From Platycnemis pennipes (lineage: Eukaryota > Arthropoda > Insecta > Odonata > Platycnemididae), in contig OW121853.1 in NCBI GenBank assembly GCA_933228895.1, positions 122,904,133 through 122,968,132 of the forward strand: 64,000 bases of DNA. Direction: 5' to 3'. This document shows, in pieces, positions 48,684-61,300 of this stretch. The notes beneath the pieces were generated by a model. The model saw only the letters and a program-made list of their open reading frames with translations. It was not told the origin of the DNA and ran no database searches. Within the stretch, counting starts at the first letter, position 1, and every line of letters starts with the position of its first letter. A program made the position numbers and the translations under genes.

Positions 48684-51273
48684 TTAACCCTCTCCCTATC
48701 GAAGTTTAAATGCCTCATTCTGCGCTCCGTCACAAGCCGCCCAGAACCGCCCGGCCGTTTTAAACGCCCTCCTGCACAACCCGCCCGAAACCGCCCGACC
48801 AGCGGAGCTGTGTTCCGAGGGATCTTTTGAGCCTCATAGGCATCTGCTTCATCTTGAGGGTGTTTATCCTCGCTAACGCACGCATTTTCTTATCTTCTCT
48901 CTCACGCAGATGAAACAGAACCCCATAAATCTGTCACAATATGCCTAATTGCTCGAAGGGTCGAATGGTCTAGCTTGGGCCTCTCGGACGGCATGTCATC
49001 TTTGGGGAAGTGATGAAAGAATGGTCCGTGGCCGAGGGTCCTTTTAGGGTGGCCCATGTTCGAAGATAGGCGATGAATGAGGCCTCTTATAGTCTTCGCC
49101 CTCCGCAGGACGCAACTGAGAGCTGAAATCTCCAGACGTCTTTTTCGCTCGTTTAGGGTTGGCTTCAGTATCACAAAATAATATTTCTCCTTGTGTGGTC
49201 ACGGGCACTAGCTGATACAACATATCTTATCCCACATGGTGAGAAGCTGAGTCAGAGCCCAAGCGAAAAAGAAAAATATTTTCCCATACGCCGCCCAGTT
49301 CTAACCATGACCTCTTTGAGTGAGGATGCCATAGCAGAGGAAGTGATCAGAGATTTGTCTAGTGATTCAGATAGCTCTAGTTCCATAAGTGCAGGCGGAG
49401 AAGAAAGTGATAGTGATAATTCGAGTGAATTCGGTTTAGAAGATGAAATTGCTCCATCTGCAAGTAATATCCCAGCTACTTCACCGTTGCAAGACACATG
49501 GAGGGATACGCTAATTTATTCAGCACCAGAGGATTTCAAAGAAGATAGTGGACCTATACATAACCTGGCGGTAGGCGACGACGAATTTTCCTTCCTAAAA
49601 TACATGCTAGGAGGTGAAAGTTTTTTTGAGAGTATTGTCGAGAATACAAATAAATACGCAGAATATATCCAACTTTCCACAGGGAAGGTCGATAAAGACT
49701 GGGTAGATGTTACCTATAGCGAAGTTGTAGCATACATCGGAGTGCTCATATACATGGGTATTTTTGATTTACCTGTAAGTAGGGATTATTGGCATAGTCA
49801 AGATATCGATTGTTCAATAGTTCGCAATTGCATGACATTTGGAAGGTATTCAAAAATATCGAAATATTTTCACATAAGTGACATAACGCAGGAGAAAAAG
49901 CAGGGAGAAGACGGTTTTGATGTGCTGCAGAAAATAAGAATGGCTCTTGATGTAATGGATACATTCCATACAAAGTATCGACCAGGACGAGAGCTAAGTG
50001 TTGACGAGGCAATGGTTGCTTTTAAAGGACGTCATTTCATAAAACAATATATCCGAGGAAAGCCAACGAAGTGGGGTTTTAAAATTTGGGTGTTGGCGAG
50101 CTCCCATGGTTATGTCCTTCGTGGAAATGTATACTTAGGAAAAAAGGATAAAAGAAACTGTGAAATGTTACTTGGAACGCAAGTAGTTATGAATTTGCTA
50201 GAAAACTATTTAGGTAAAAAACATCACGTGTACTTCGATAGTTATTTTTCAAGTGTTACACTCATGAACTTGTTACTAGTGAATAACACTTACGCATGCG
50301 CTACAACTAGACCGTATCGTAGGGAATGGCCTGCAGAGTTGAAAAATCCAAAGAAACTTAAACTCAAAAGAGGTGAAAGTAAAAGCTTACAATGTGGTAA
50401 GGTGACAGCAACAGTTTGGCACGATAATCGTGATATATGTATTCTGCAAACGAAATCCGACCCAAGAAGGTACATGAATGTCCCAAGAAAAACAGGGATA
50501 GGGAACAAGCAAATTGCGGTCTCCTGTCCTGAGTCAATTGCTTTATATACGAAATATATGGGTGGCGTTGACAGAGCTGATCAGAGAAGGTGCTACTACG
50601 ACTTGGGGAGGAAAACGAAATAGTGGTGGAAGTACCTATTTGCCTTTGTGGTTAATACGGCCATAGTTAACAGCTTTATTCTGTATAAAGAAACTAATTC
50701 TCCGCCAAAAACTAAGCACTGGGTAACGCAAAAGGACTTCCGTTTAGCCCTCTATAGGCAGATGATCAGCAATTTCACCTCCCGCAAAGTGACAGGCCGT
50801 AAACGAAATTTACCCGTGGCCGCTAGTCCACATAGAGCGCTACATTGTTTAGCCAAGATTGACGGAAGAAAGAAGGTGTGCGCTTACTGCAGCTCAAACA
50901 AAAGAAGAACCACTGCTGGGCGGAGAATAGAAACAACCTTTAAGTGCAACAGCTGCGATTTACCACTATGCAGAGTGGGATGTTTTCTCCAATATCACCA
51001 AGAAAAGGGAGTGGAAGTAGGAAATTAAATACACAGAAAGGTAAGACGATTTATTTTCACAGTATTTAGATTTGATTAAAATATTTTCAAAATTTGAAAC
51101 AAAGTACTCAATTACATACATAGTTATTCAAAGTTAAATGAAGCAATGTCCGCATGCCTCTCATCGTGCAAAAAAATAGGTCTACCACTGGGGAAAGAGG
51201 GTATTTAAATTTCGTTCGTAGCGGAGACTTCTCCGCCGGGCGGTTTTGGGCGGTTTATGACGGAGAGGGTTAA
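48684..51273 (+). mobile_element. piggyBac transposon with TTAA duplications
   Basis: Element 48688-51269 (2582 bp) flanked by TTAA at 48684-48687 and 51270-51273. The termini are CCCTCTCC (48688) and GGAGAGGG (51262-51269). A subterminal repeat CCGTCAC..GCCGCCC..AACCGCCCGG follows almost directly at the right end but lies about 30 bp further in at the left end, an asymmetry known from the founding piggyBac element. A third related CCGCCC motif lies near 48780. It encodes the transposase at 49307-51028. Confidence 0.93.
49307..51028 (+). pseudogene. piggyBac-type transposase, one in-frame stop
   Basis: DDD transposase of the piggyBac superfamily (cut-and-paste at TTAA). The ATG at 49307 (context AACCATGA) was chosen over the in-frame one at 49193 because it is followed by the usual acidic Ser/Asp-rich N-terminus. 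Frame of 573 codons, close to family size. Catalytic aspartates are visible at about residue 233 (SVDEAMVAFKGR), 311 (VYFDSYFSS) and 422 (GGVDRADQ). After residue 438 a TAG at 50621-50623 interrupts the frame; the same frame then continues without further damage (WWKYLFAFVVNTAIVNSF) to a Cys-rich C-terminal domain (CAYCSSNK, CNSCDLPLC, CFLQYH) and a TAA at 51026. The intact remainder suggests a young copy; it may be inactive or the stop may be a sequencing or allelic difference. Confidence 0.93.
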
Positions 51274-51281
51274 ATTAATAA

Positions 51282-51368
51282 CTAAATTTTATGGTACCCA
51301 CAAGTCCCACCAATAAACCATACCTTTTAACCGTTATTCTTGGCGGATGTTATTTGCCATGCAATCAA
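51282..51368. repeat. Right arm of the inverted repeat around piggyBac
   Basis: Reverse-complement partner of 47815-47900. It begins only 8 bp outside the right TTAA of the piggyBac element, so the transposon landed next to the inner edge of this arm. Confidence 0.8.
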
Positions 51369-52154
51369 CCATGTTACAATGTCAGATCTTTCTTTTTGAT
51401 ATTTCCTTTCCTAAAACTTGAGTAAAAGGTGGTTTGAGAGTATTAAATGTGTATACAATTGTTTGAAGTGAAAATATGGTCATGGTAATCGATAAGAATC
51501 TTTTGAGGATGAATTGTGACGTGGCAAACATTTAATTAAGCGAATTAATATTAAGCAAGGGATACCTGAACTTTCTCAGTTGATTGAGATAAAACACCAT
51601 GGACCCAAAGATGCCTTCTAGATTAGTTCGTTGTTCTCCAAACTCTCTTTTCTTTTCTCTCCTTTCTAACCACATTCTGGCATATTTACATCTTACCTTG
51701 GGTGGCTATAACGTAGGACAACCATGCAATCATTTAAAATCAGGAGACAAGTTATTCATCGACAAGATGTGGTGTCCAACCCCAACAAAGAGAAATGGAA
51801 ATGCCACTCCTGGTTAAATGAATTGGAGAACGTATGACCAAAAAAAGTTATCCATTTTTCATAACATTCATACGATTATTTTCCCCCTAAGATTTTTATC
51901 TAGATACCAAGTATGTAGTAGATAGAATAAGGAGTTGTGTCTTTTTGCACCTTAAAATAATTATTCACAATGATATGATTAGCAGATCACATCACAAAAT
52001 ATGCCAAACAATGATTAATTGAGGTAGATAACTTCAATTTACTTTTGAAATACACAATACATAAAATCCATTGCCTCAAATAAAAACTGGACGCTTTCTT
52101 TAACTTAATATGAAAATCACAGCCAAGACATGAAAAAGAAGGTTTCACAATCAA
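51369..52154 (-). other. 3' UTR and downstream region of the SLC6 gene
   Basis: Directly follows the TAA at 52157-52155 on the minus strand. No AATAAA on that strand was found; an ATTAAA-type word near 51531-51537 is a weak candidate for the polyadenylation signal. Confidence 0.35.
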
Positions 52155-52316
52155 TTAGCTCACTCCATTAGAATCAATGACACTGAATTCACAGGCCGCA
52201 TTAGTATAACATTGAGAGTCATCCAGTTTCTTTGGACTGGGTAAATTAGGAATAATATTGTTTCTCAAGTGAGCTGGTCCCCAATCTTCAGTTGGGATGA
52301 GGAGTTCCATCACCTT
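52155..52316 (-). CDS. SLC6 transporter last exon (C-terminal tail)
   Basis: Acceptor TTTTGTTCTCAG/AAGGTG, phase 0, 53 codons then TAA. It begins KVMELLIPTEDWGPAHLRNN; the PT-DWGP motif is characteristic of SLC6 C-terminal tails. The rest of the tail is hydrophilic and ends SVIDSNGVS. No further coding exon is needed because the stop is in frame. Confidence 0.92.
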   Translation of the reverse strand, partial: KVMELLIPTEDWGPAHLRNNIIPNLPSPKKLDDSQCYTNAACEFSVIDSNGVS

Positions 52317-55300
52317 CTGAGAACAAAATAATTGAGCTTACAATTAGTAACTTAGTAAAGACTGCATTATGATAGCAAAGGTATTAGAGTAAAGATATTA
52401 CGACTAAGATACTCTAGGCTGTTTTTTTCTATGTTTTCCAAAGTATTTTCACCACAAATATAAAAAAAGCCGTGTATAAAACCAATTTTGTAGAAAAAAT
52501 ATGTAACATCAACCCTCACCATGTACTTATCAGCATCATTAGTCAGTAATCCTCGGATTGGTTTAACACGGCTGTGACTGAATTATTCTATTGGCTAATC
52601 TCTCAATATTTATGTATTTCTTCACTTTCACATCCTTAATCATTTTTTTCATGCATCTCAAATGAGACCTTCCTTTGCCATTCTTCCTGTCCACTTGTCC
52701 TTCAACAATTGTCTCATCATGCCATCATGTCTCATGATGTGGCCGATTAAGTTGTCCCATCTTCTTCTTAGGGTTTTCATAAGACTTCTCTTTTCTCCCA
52801 CTCTTCTTAGGACTTCCTCATTGCCATTACTTGGTCGATCCATTTAATCTTCATCATTCTTCTGTAGCACCACATTTCGAATGCTTCCTCCCTTGACGTC
52901 TCTGCTGCTGTCATCGTCCATGTCTAACTGGTGTAAAGAAACATGCTCCAGATGTATGTTCTAATGAAATATTTCCTCACTTCCACGCTTGTATTTGCAG
53001 CTGTAAGTAGATTCTCCTTTGCTAGAAAGCCCTCTTTGCCTGGGCTGTTCTACTAACTATTTCTTTCCTGCTACTCCATCGATGGAGGAGTGTTCTTTTG
53101 AAACATCATCAACCCAAAATCTTACTTGGCTTGAAACCCGAGAGTCATGTATTAATATAATTCCCCGAGAAAGAACGAAATACTATAGTTGTAGTTTAGT
53201 AGCAAGCACATATGTAGGTTTATTGATTCTTATCGTTCTTAATTATATATCCTTCTATTACTTCTTTGAACGATCATTTACACTTGATTCTAGCAAAATG
53301 AAAACCTCATTATTTGTGAAATCTAACAAATGACACATCAATAAATAAGTACCTCCTGATAAAACCATAGGCTCAAGAAGACTTGTAAAATTATTGTTTA
53401 ATGAAAAAATAATTAAAATTAAAAACAAATATAACACTATTTACCTCTCTCCGTTTGTATATCCTACATAGAGCCATCACTGGCAGTGGTACAAAGGAAA
53501 TTATTCCAAAAAAGAATCCAATTCCATTGGCCCATGCTGGGAAAATGTACTTTCCATAACGTGCAGGAGTGAACTCGTAGATATTGAATATGAGGACACC
53601 CTGAAAAGAATAAAATCTGTTGCAGCGGTGGCAAATTTATTCTCTATATCATAATAATTATGACCGAACTTAAGGGTGCTTAGAAAACATAGTAAGGGGA
53701 AATCACTAGGTAGGACTGTGTGATATGCTATTTTGAATATCGCATGACGATATCATTCTGATATCGCGGATTCGCTGATATATCGGTTTTGCGATATAAA
53801 TAGGAGATATCGTGATATGGACATATCGGGATATCGACAATCAGGATATCGGCATACCGACTTATAATATAATAACTTAAGGTGAAAGAGCATATCATTT
53901 TAGATAATAGAGGTTCTTTTCAGTTTTTTGATACGGCCCATATGAGCTGAAATATAAACATTTTTCCTTGGTTGAAGAACGGTGAAATTTTAAATTCTGA
54001 ATTATGGTTTTAAAAAAATAATTTTAAAAACAAATTTAAACTTTCCTTGTTGAATTCAAGTTTTCAGTGAAGAAATTGCACCATGGCCATTCCATTCCCT
54101 ACATCCAAATTTTATGATAAAAAAGTTATAGTTAATAACAAAAAATTAGACAATTTATAAATATAATTAAAGATTGAGGAAGTGTAATATTTTATAAGGA
54201 AGAGGCCATTTATAGCACTTCAATCCGATCAACTACTTCCGAGAAATTGCTCTAAATAGAAACATTATTAAGAGTGACAGAAAAGAACACCATGATCAGG
54301 ATATCGTCATATCGGGATATCGACAGATCGGGATGTCGGATATTGACATATTGGGATATCGACAGATCGGGATGTCGGATATTGACATATTGGGATATCG
54401 ACATATTGTGATATCGCGTTTCAAAATATCGACTCCCGATATTAAGTGCATATCGAGTATCGTCGACGATATATCATGGTATCGCACAGCCCTATCACTA
54501 AACTTTGACCATCACACCATTATTCACTACTGTCATATCATAATGTCCACCACAGAAAGATCATACGACACATGGATTCACGCAATCATGACTCTCTCTG
54601 GCAATGTCTAGTGATGACCAGCCAATGGTTACCCTCATTATAGCTGATGTTTACTGGCCTTTTACCCATTGAATAAAATTTGATTTATCAGAGGCTGCAA
54701 GTGGTTGAACTTATATCTATCAATATTTAATTGATGAGTCTAAATTTGCAAAAGCAAAGGTCTCAAATCAATATTTAAGCAGTACATAGTACAGTAGAAT
54801 CCTGATTTAAGGTTTTTCAGGGGGGACAAAATTTAAAACACTAAATGCGGAAAAACACTAAATGAGGACTTGCCATTATTTTGAAGTTTTAGGGTCTGTA
54901 ATGATTAGAACACCTTTCTACGAAAAGAAAATATAATTATAATACAATAAATAATAATATATTAAATACAATAGTCACTAAAAGGGGTCACATAAAACAA
55001 TCAAAAGTTTTCATTAGTTTTATATGCTCTTCCCAAAGAAGGTTGGATTCAGTGACAAAACGAAAATAAATTAAAAATGAACCAAAAATGAAAATGCCTT
55101 AACCAAAAATACAATGCTTTAGCCTTCTGACTACTCAGGAATTCAATATCAATTTTAAAACTTTTAGGAGAGACAAATTATATTTCTGAACAGCTACTTT
55201 TTAAAAAAATCTGAAATTTTACTCTGCTTATTTTTTTACTATAACTAAGAAGTAGCTCTTTTCCAGTTTTGAAACCGTCAGTAAAGTAGATTGATTGTCC

Positions 55301-58300
55301 TCAATGGATGAAAAGTATGATTTCAATTTTTCAAGTCCAACCACAGCCTCCGAAAAGGAATAAGCCACTGTCGGCACTTCCTCATCCTCATTCTCACTGC
55401 TGTTAGAATGTTTCATTTTATGTACCACACAATTCCCCTATTGAAACAATGCCACTGGTCTGCAGGTCATCATCACATTCAACAAAATCACTGAACGATA
55501 TTTCTGAATTCAAAGTTTACCATTCATTATCGCCCACAAAAGTTTGCAAATTACATTCTGTTTCAGTGGTATTCAGGAACCCCCCTTTGGCAAAACAATT
55601 TTAGATGGTTGCACTATTCACACTTTCCTGTGCGCTTGCAACGAAATGGATTGCCTGTAACAAATTTATTTTGGCTTGTTGCTGCCCACAAATTATTGAT
55701 ACAATTGCCTTTCTCACCGATGCAATGTAAATGGCTCTCCAGTTCCTCAAACGAGGACTTTTTTGAGTGCTTACGACGCTTAGATAAAACACCCAATGCT
55801 GTGGATTCTCTTAAAATTGCTTCCCTTATCATTATGATGTTGCTCAATATGTTGTTACTGGCATGAGCAGCTTCTTCGCCAAGTCAATTCTCTTTAAGTG
55901 AGGATTTTTATCCACCTCCTCAATAATTCTTCTCTTTGAAGCCAAGAGATTTCCTTTTTGAAGCCATCCCAAAATCAAAGCCAGCAGCTTCTGCTCTCTA
56001 TAAACCAATAGCACCCAGGTCGATCAGTGGTCTTGTTGAAGAGTTTTTCCTTGTAACACTGCCGACTCGACTGCCGAGGAGCATATGATTTACAAAGAAG
56101 TCACCAACTCTCTTTTCTGAGCCACTTCTCACTTGCTTCAAATGTGGCTATATAATAAATTGTATTTTTTATTGTTACGCAACTACATAAACCCTTACTA
56201 TCGACCATCCAACCCTAACTCGTAAATGCTCTAATTTGAACCTTCGGGCAAAACACATTGTAATTCAACCCTCCCGCCTTTTTTGTGCGGCCGTAACTTA
56301 GCATGAAGCTAACCTCTGCATTTTCTGGGGTTAAATTTTACTGTCATTGTCACTGCGGCACCTAATAGATATTGGAAATTTTCCTAAGAAAAATGGAGTT
56401 AAGGAAAATTCCCACTGGGAATGTTAGTGTGGACGGTTATCAACGTTAAAAATTCCATTTTTACACATATCTCAGGGGTCTCGATGCATTTTTACACCCA
56501 TTTTATTCTGTAAAAGCGAGGTGTAGGCGGCTATGTACTCGAAAAAACATCATCTTAGCATCATTAAAGACAAGCGAAAGAAAGACATTTCATTTTGCAA
56601 AATATTGATACTTTCCGATTGTGAGAATATTATTGATGGTACGACATAATGAGAATGCCTTATTTAGCAATCAATTTTGATTTGTAGCTCCGAGAGCAAG
56701 TTTCTCACATGACGCGCAGTTCCACATTCATTTTTTCTACACAGCGCCCGGGAAAATTTCAACGATTTCAACTGCGTAATATGGCATATCATCATTGGGT
56801 TAAACCTACTATAGGGGAAAATGCGGTTTTACATTTATGGTTGTATTACCAAGAGCATACAATATCTTAATGTTCGTATGTTCATTATACAATCATTCAT
56901 TGTACATATACAAGCATCTTAAAGCTAAACCTTAAGGACCGTCGACCTATTGAAAAGTAATGCTGGTGATAGTCATCACTGATGTATGGATAATCATTTG
57001 CATGAATCGTCATGAGTAAACCTTAAATCGGGTAAAAAATCTTATGCGGGAAAATTTTTTGCGACCTAGAATGCGGAAAAACGCAGAATGCGGAGACGCT
57101 AAATTAGGACAATTTTTACATTGTTTTTATAGGGAATGAATCGGGACCTCAAAAAATAAACCTTAAATGCGGAAAAACATTAAATGCGAAAACCTTAAAT
57201 CCGGATCCGACTGTATTAATGTTTCATTATCATCATAATCATAATTTTTTGGGTAACATTAAGATAAAGTATCTGCAAGGTATCTATTCATCCATGTTAT
57301 ATCACATACTTGTCCACAATTTACCCAGTGACTGCATTATTGTTTTAGAGTGTTCTGTGTCAGTTAAGCATCCATATATCCCCTGGTGAAAATATTCCAC
57401 TTCCTCAAGCGATAACGAAGGATATACCAAGCTTTAGGAAGCGAATCAACGTTTGATGTACACTTCTTTGACTGTTGAAATAGCATACACGAAATGTAGG
57501 GAAGCGGTGCTCTCCGCTTCCGCTTCATGCCACTTGGTTTACGCTTCTTTGACTGTTGAAATAGCATACACGAAATGTACGGAAGCGATGCTCTCTGCTT
57601 CCACTTCACACCACTTGGTGTACATTTCTTTGACTGTTGAAATAGCATACACGAAACATACGGAAGCGGTGCTCTCCCCTTCCACTTCATGAAATGCAAA
57701 ACATGTGATAAGGTCTTCATGGGTGAAACAGGGCGGATGATTAAGACAAGAGTCAAAGAGCATGGTGCCACCATATGCCTAGGGCACCAAGAGAAGTCAG
57801 CAGTCGCTGAGCATGCAGCACAAGGCCACGACATCAAAATCGAGAAGCCGATAATCATGGCCAAGGACAGGCATTCAAAACAAGGACTTTTAGGGAAGCT
57901 CTGGAAATAAGGAAACACCCTGGGAATTTTAACAGAGACCAAGGGCAAGCGATCAGCAGTTCCTGGCTTCCGGTTATAGCCAAAAATGAAGAAGAACAAT
58001 CCAGAATTCTCCACAACTCCCTTCTCCCCTCCTTCACAACTGTCCCCCCTCCTTCCCCTTCCCCACCATGAGCATATGAATTGATGCATAATGCTTCGGT
58101 CACACATTAGCCCTGAGGAGGTCTCCAGCAAAGGAGAAGAAACGTTGGCTACTTTTTAACCCAAAATGCGGATAACCCCAAAAAACAGTTATTAGTCATA
58201 TTTATGGACCGCGAAAGTTTTAACAACTTGACAAAATTCCTGTTTTATTGTTTTATGGCAGCATTTTCGTGTAATGTCGCATTATGTCATGATTTCCCCG

Positions 58301-61300
58301 GATCCCTATTCATGACTATAGAAATACATACCTACACGGCCAAAGGAATCAATTTTTCTTGTTTTTGGATGGATGGATGAATGAAAATGAATGAAACAAT
58401 GGATGTTTTTGGCAGTGGAATTTTTAACTTCTATACACATAAATTGTTGAAGAAATGGTCAACTGAAATCAACCATCTTCAATGCACACAATGGCCTCAT
58501 TACAGGAATGCAGTGCTACCCTGGCGAAAATATTGTAGAGGTTAGCGTATATGAACTGTCAATGAAGCAGAGATTTAACCGTAAATGAAGTGAATTAGAA
58601 TGTGAACGAACCGTAATTAACCTCTCCGAAGCGAAATGAAACGTAAAATGACACAAGGAAGTGTACAAACAAAGTGGACAGAAGTGTTCATGAGCCAGAA
58701 ACAAAGCGGATGGAAGTGTTCAAGAGCCGGAATGGAAGCGTACAGAAGCATTCACGAGATGGAAACATAGCAGGCGGAAGCATTCACAAGACATCCACAA
58801 AAAAGTTTACCAGAGCATGCACTTTTACAGATGAGCTGTATACATGAAGTCAATTGATTGGTTAATACAAAACAAGGTCAGTAGATACCTTTCATCGGTG
58901 CAGCTAACACCAAAATTGAAAAAAAATAATTGCAAACAGTGGCTGTTAACAATTTACTTGATATATATCTGAACTATTCATATATCTCGTAACTGACTAC
59001 CTACACTCTAGTCCTATCTTCCCTATCCACCTATTTCCTCTATGACATATCTACCTAATATTTTTCCCAATGACTGAGTAAATATTTCAAGTTATTACAT
59101 GAATCTTGGGAGGCCATATATATATACAGATCCTGGCCAGCATTAATTCGATTGTGATAATTAACTTTACTAAAAGATAGACACGGGGTATTTAGCTCTC
59201 TTAAAACATTTTCCAGATTACCATTTTGAGGATAAAACAAATATGACTGTCATGAATATAAATAAATAATTTTCTTTCAACTCCAGGAGAGATAAATAAG
59301 AATTTCCTCATTAACGTGCCAATCGCTGAGAACCAATTACAATAAAGCAGAAGACATTGACCGAAATGTGCTGCTAGGTATGAAAATAACTCTGCCAGTT
59401 GATAAATATGATATTCTGAAAAATTTAGCTTTCAACTTCGAAGTAAATAGTCATAAATGTCTAAAAAAAAAAGCTGTCATGGAGTGGAAGCGAAGAGCAC
59501 TGCTTCTATACACTATTTCAATAGACAAGAAGCATACACCCAGCGGCACAAAGCGGAGGGGAGAGGGCCGCTAACGCACGTTTCATGTATGCTATTTTAG
59601 CAGTAAAAGAAGTGTTCACCAAACATTGATTCACTTCCTAAAATGAATCAACACTTGGTATACCCTTCGTGTTCACTCGAAGAAGTGGAACATTTTTCAC
59701 CAGGGTAAGTTTATAGCCCAACAGAAGAATAAAAAAAGGACAGGAAAGTTACTACATACTTCATTCATCCTGATGAGATAAAGCAAGTGAATTTCACCAT
59801 GAAAACTATTCCTCTAAACCACTGTTTGTTCAAAAGTCAGTGATTGAAGTATTTCATTCACTTTCTACCAAGGTATTCGCAATAGGTAATAACAAAGCCT
59901 GAATCAAAATAATTGCATCTTTTGGCTCACCAGAAGCAAAATAGGAGAAAATAAAGATAAGCAGATCTTCCAGAACCATTTGACCACCGAGGATAATTTT
60001 ATTCCCATCTCTTCAAGGTTATCCATGAAACGTTTTGGACCTATAAAAATTGAGAAAAGAAAAACTTTTGAAATAAAATATCACACACACTCATATAATT
60101 AGGAGTTTAGTGATTCAGAAAATAGAGACACTGATGACATAAAAAGACTTTCTTCAAATAGTTTACTGTGAAAGCACTCATTCCCATGGTGTCAACTGTA
60201 TACTAAATTTGTTTCATGAAGATCAAATAGGAGGTTGTCCACGAAAATTATACTAAAGCTGACATTTTAATAATTTAAAATTGGATTTGACTCAAGTATT
60301 GTTTTATCCACGTGTGGTTTTTACTAAATTTAGCATTTTTATTGTGGATTGAAGAATAGGAGGCAATCAGTGGCATTCCATTGAAGTATATATTTGTTAT
60401 ACTCAAACCTACTTCATAACTTATTAGTGATTTTTACACTTGATACTCCAATATTCAAAGAGCATATTTAAAAGTAAGCTACAAATAATTTAATTTTCAA
60501 ATACATCACACTAATAATCCCAATCAAAAATATCATACATGCAGAGCACAAGTTATGAAAGAGATAAATCAATTTTTCCTCCATCTAAAAAATTGAAGTA
60601 CTGTATTTGAAGCCATATAAGATATCCCAGCATATAAGATGCACCCTCATTTCTGTACAACAAGTTTCTAAGGCCTTCGCATATAAGATCCAGGGTAATT
60701 TATTTAGCAACAATTTTGGAAAGAAAGCATTCCTGATTAGCAGTCCGTCAAATATGACAACTCAAGTAATATTTAGAGAATAGAAATTGGGAAAAATTAC
60801 TATTACCCGATTGATTCATTTTACATTTTATACAATAAATATTTTGAAATATATGGTACATATACCATTGCCTGACACTAATTGATACAATCATTAGAAC
60901 TGCCATGAAATCTTGCATTTCCTTCTCAAATTAATTCGTCATAAATTACTGCATGGAATTGACCACTATTTTACATACTTATGACACTGTACATATATAA
61001 GTAAGAAAAGAAAAACTCTTGGAAGGGAATCTCAGAATGCACCTTAGTGATTAACTTCTTTTCAGACAGAGGTATTCATTGCATGACAATTGTATGATCA
61101 CTTTCAAGTCATCAGAGAGAAAGAACCTAGGAATTGAGTAAATGGATGAAGGGAATACATAGTAGAATGGGAACACTCCATTAAAACCAATCCAAGCCAG
61201 TAGAAAACTATCCAAAAATGTAGGAAAGTTTTACAAGCAAAATCTTAACATTTTTTTAATATGAATTTAGAATAGATTTATTTCAAACTTTTACAAACCA

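Larger units (their letters stand above)
57381..59705. mobile_element. TIR DNA element, unclassified, with tandem repeats in one terminus
   Basis: The ends read CCCTGGTGAAAA (57381) and TTTTTCACCAGGG (to 59705). Beyond that the inner ~230-310 bp of each end are reverse complements by eye, sharing CACTTC, TATACCAAG, GAAGTGAATCAA and ATAGCATACA words. The left terminus is expanded by an 81-bp tandem array (57453-57690). A second terminus-like sequence (CCCTGGCGAAAATATT) at 58515 suggests a nested or composite structure. No transposase was found and no clear target duplication. A Penelope-like fragment sits inside. Confidence 0.65.

Noticed and set aside
53019..53333. 104-codon plus-strand frame in the SLC6 intron
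   Set aside because: Starts antisense inside the LINE fragment and leaves it; no recognisable domain.
57453..57692. 79-codon repeat protein
   Set aside because: Produced by an 81-bp non-coding tandem repeat whose length is a multiple of three; the opposite strand is equally open.
57364..58131. 255-codon minus-strand frame
   Set aside because: It is antisense to the Penelope-like fragment and to the 81-bp array; no domain, and its openness follows from the repeat.
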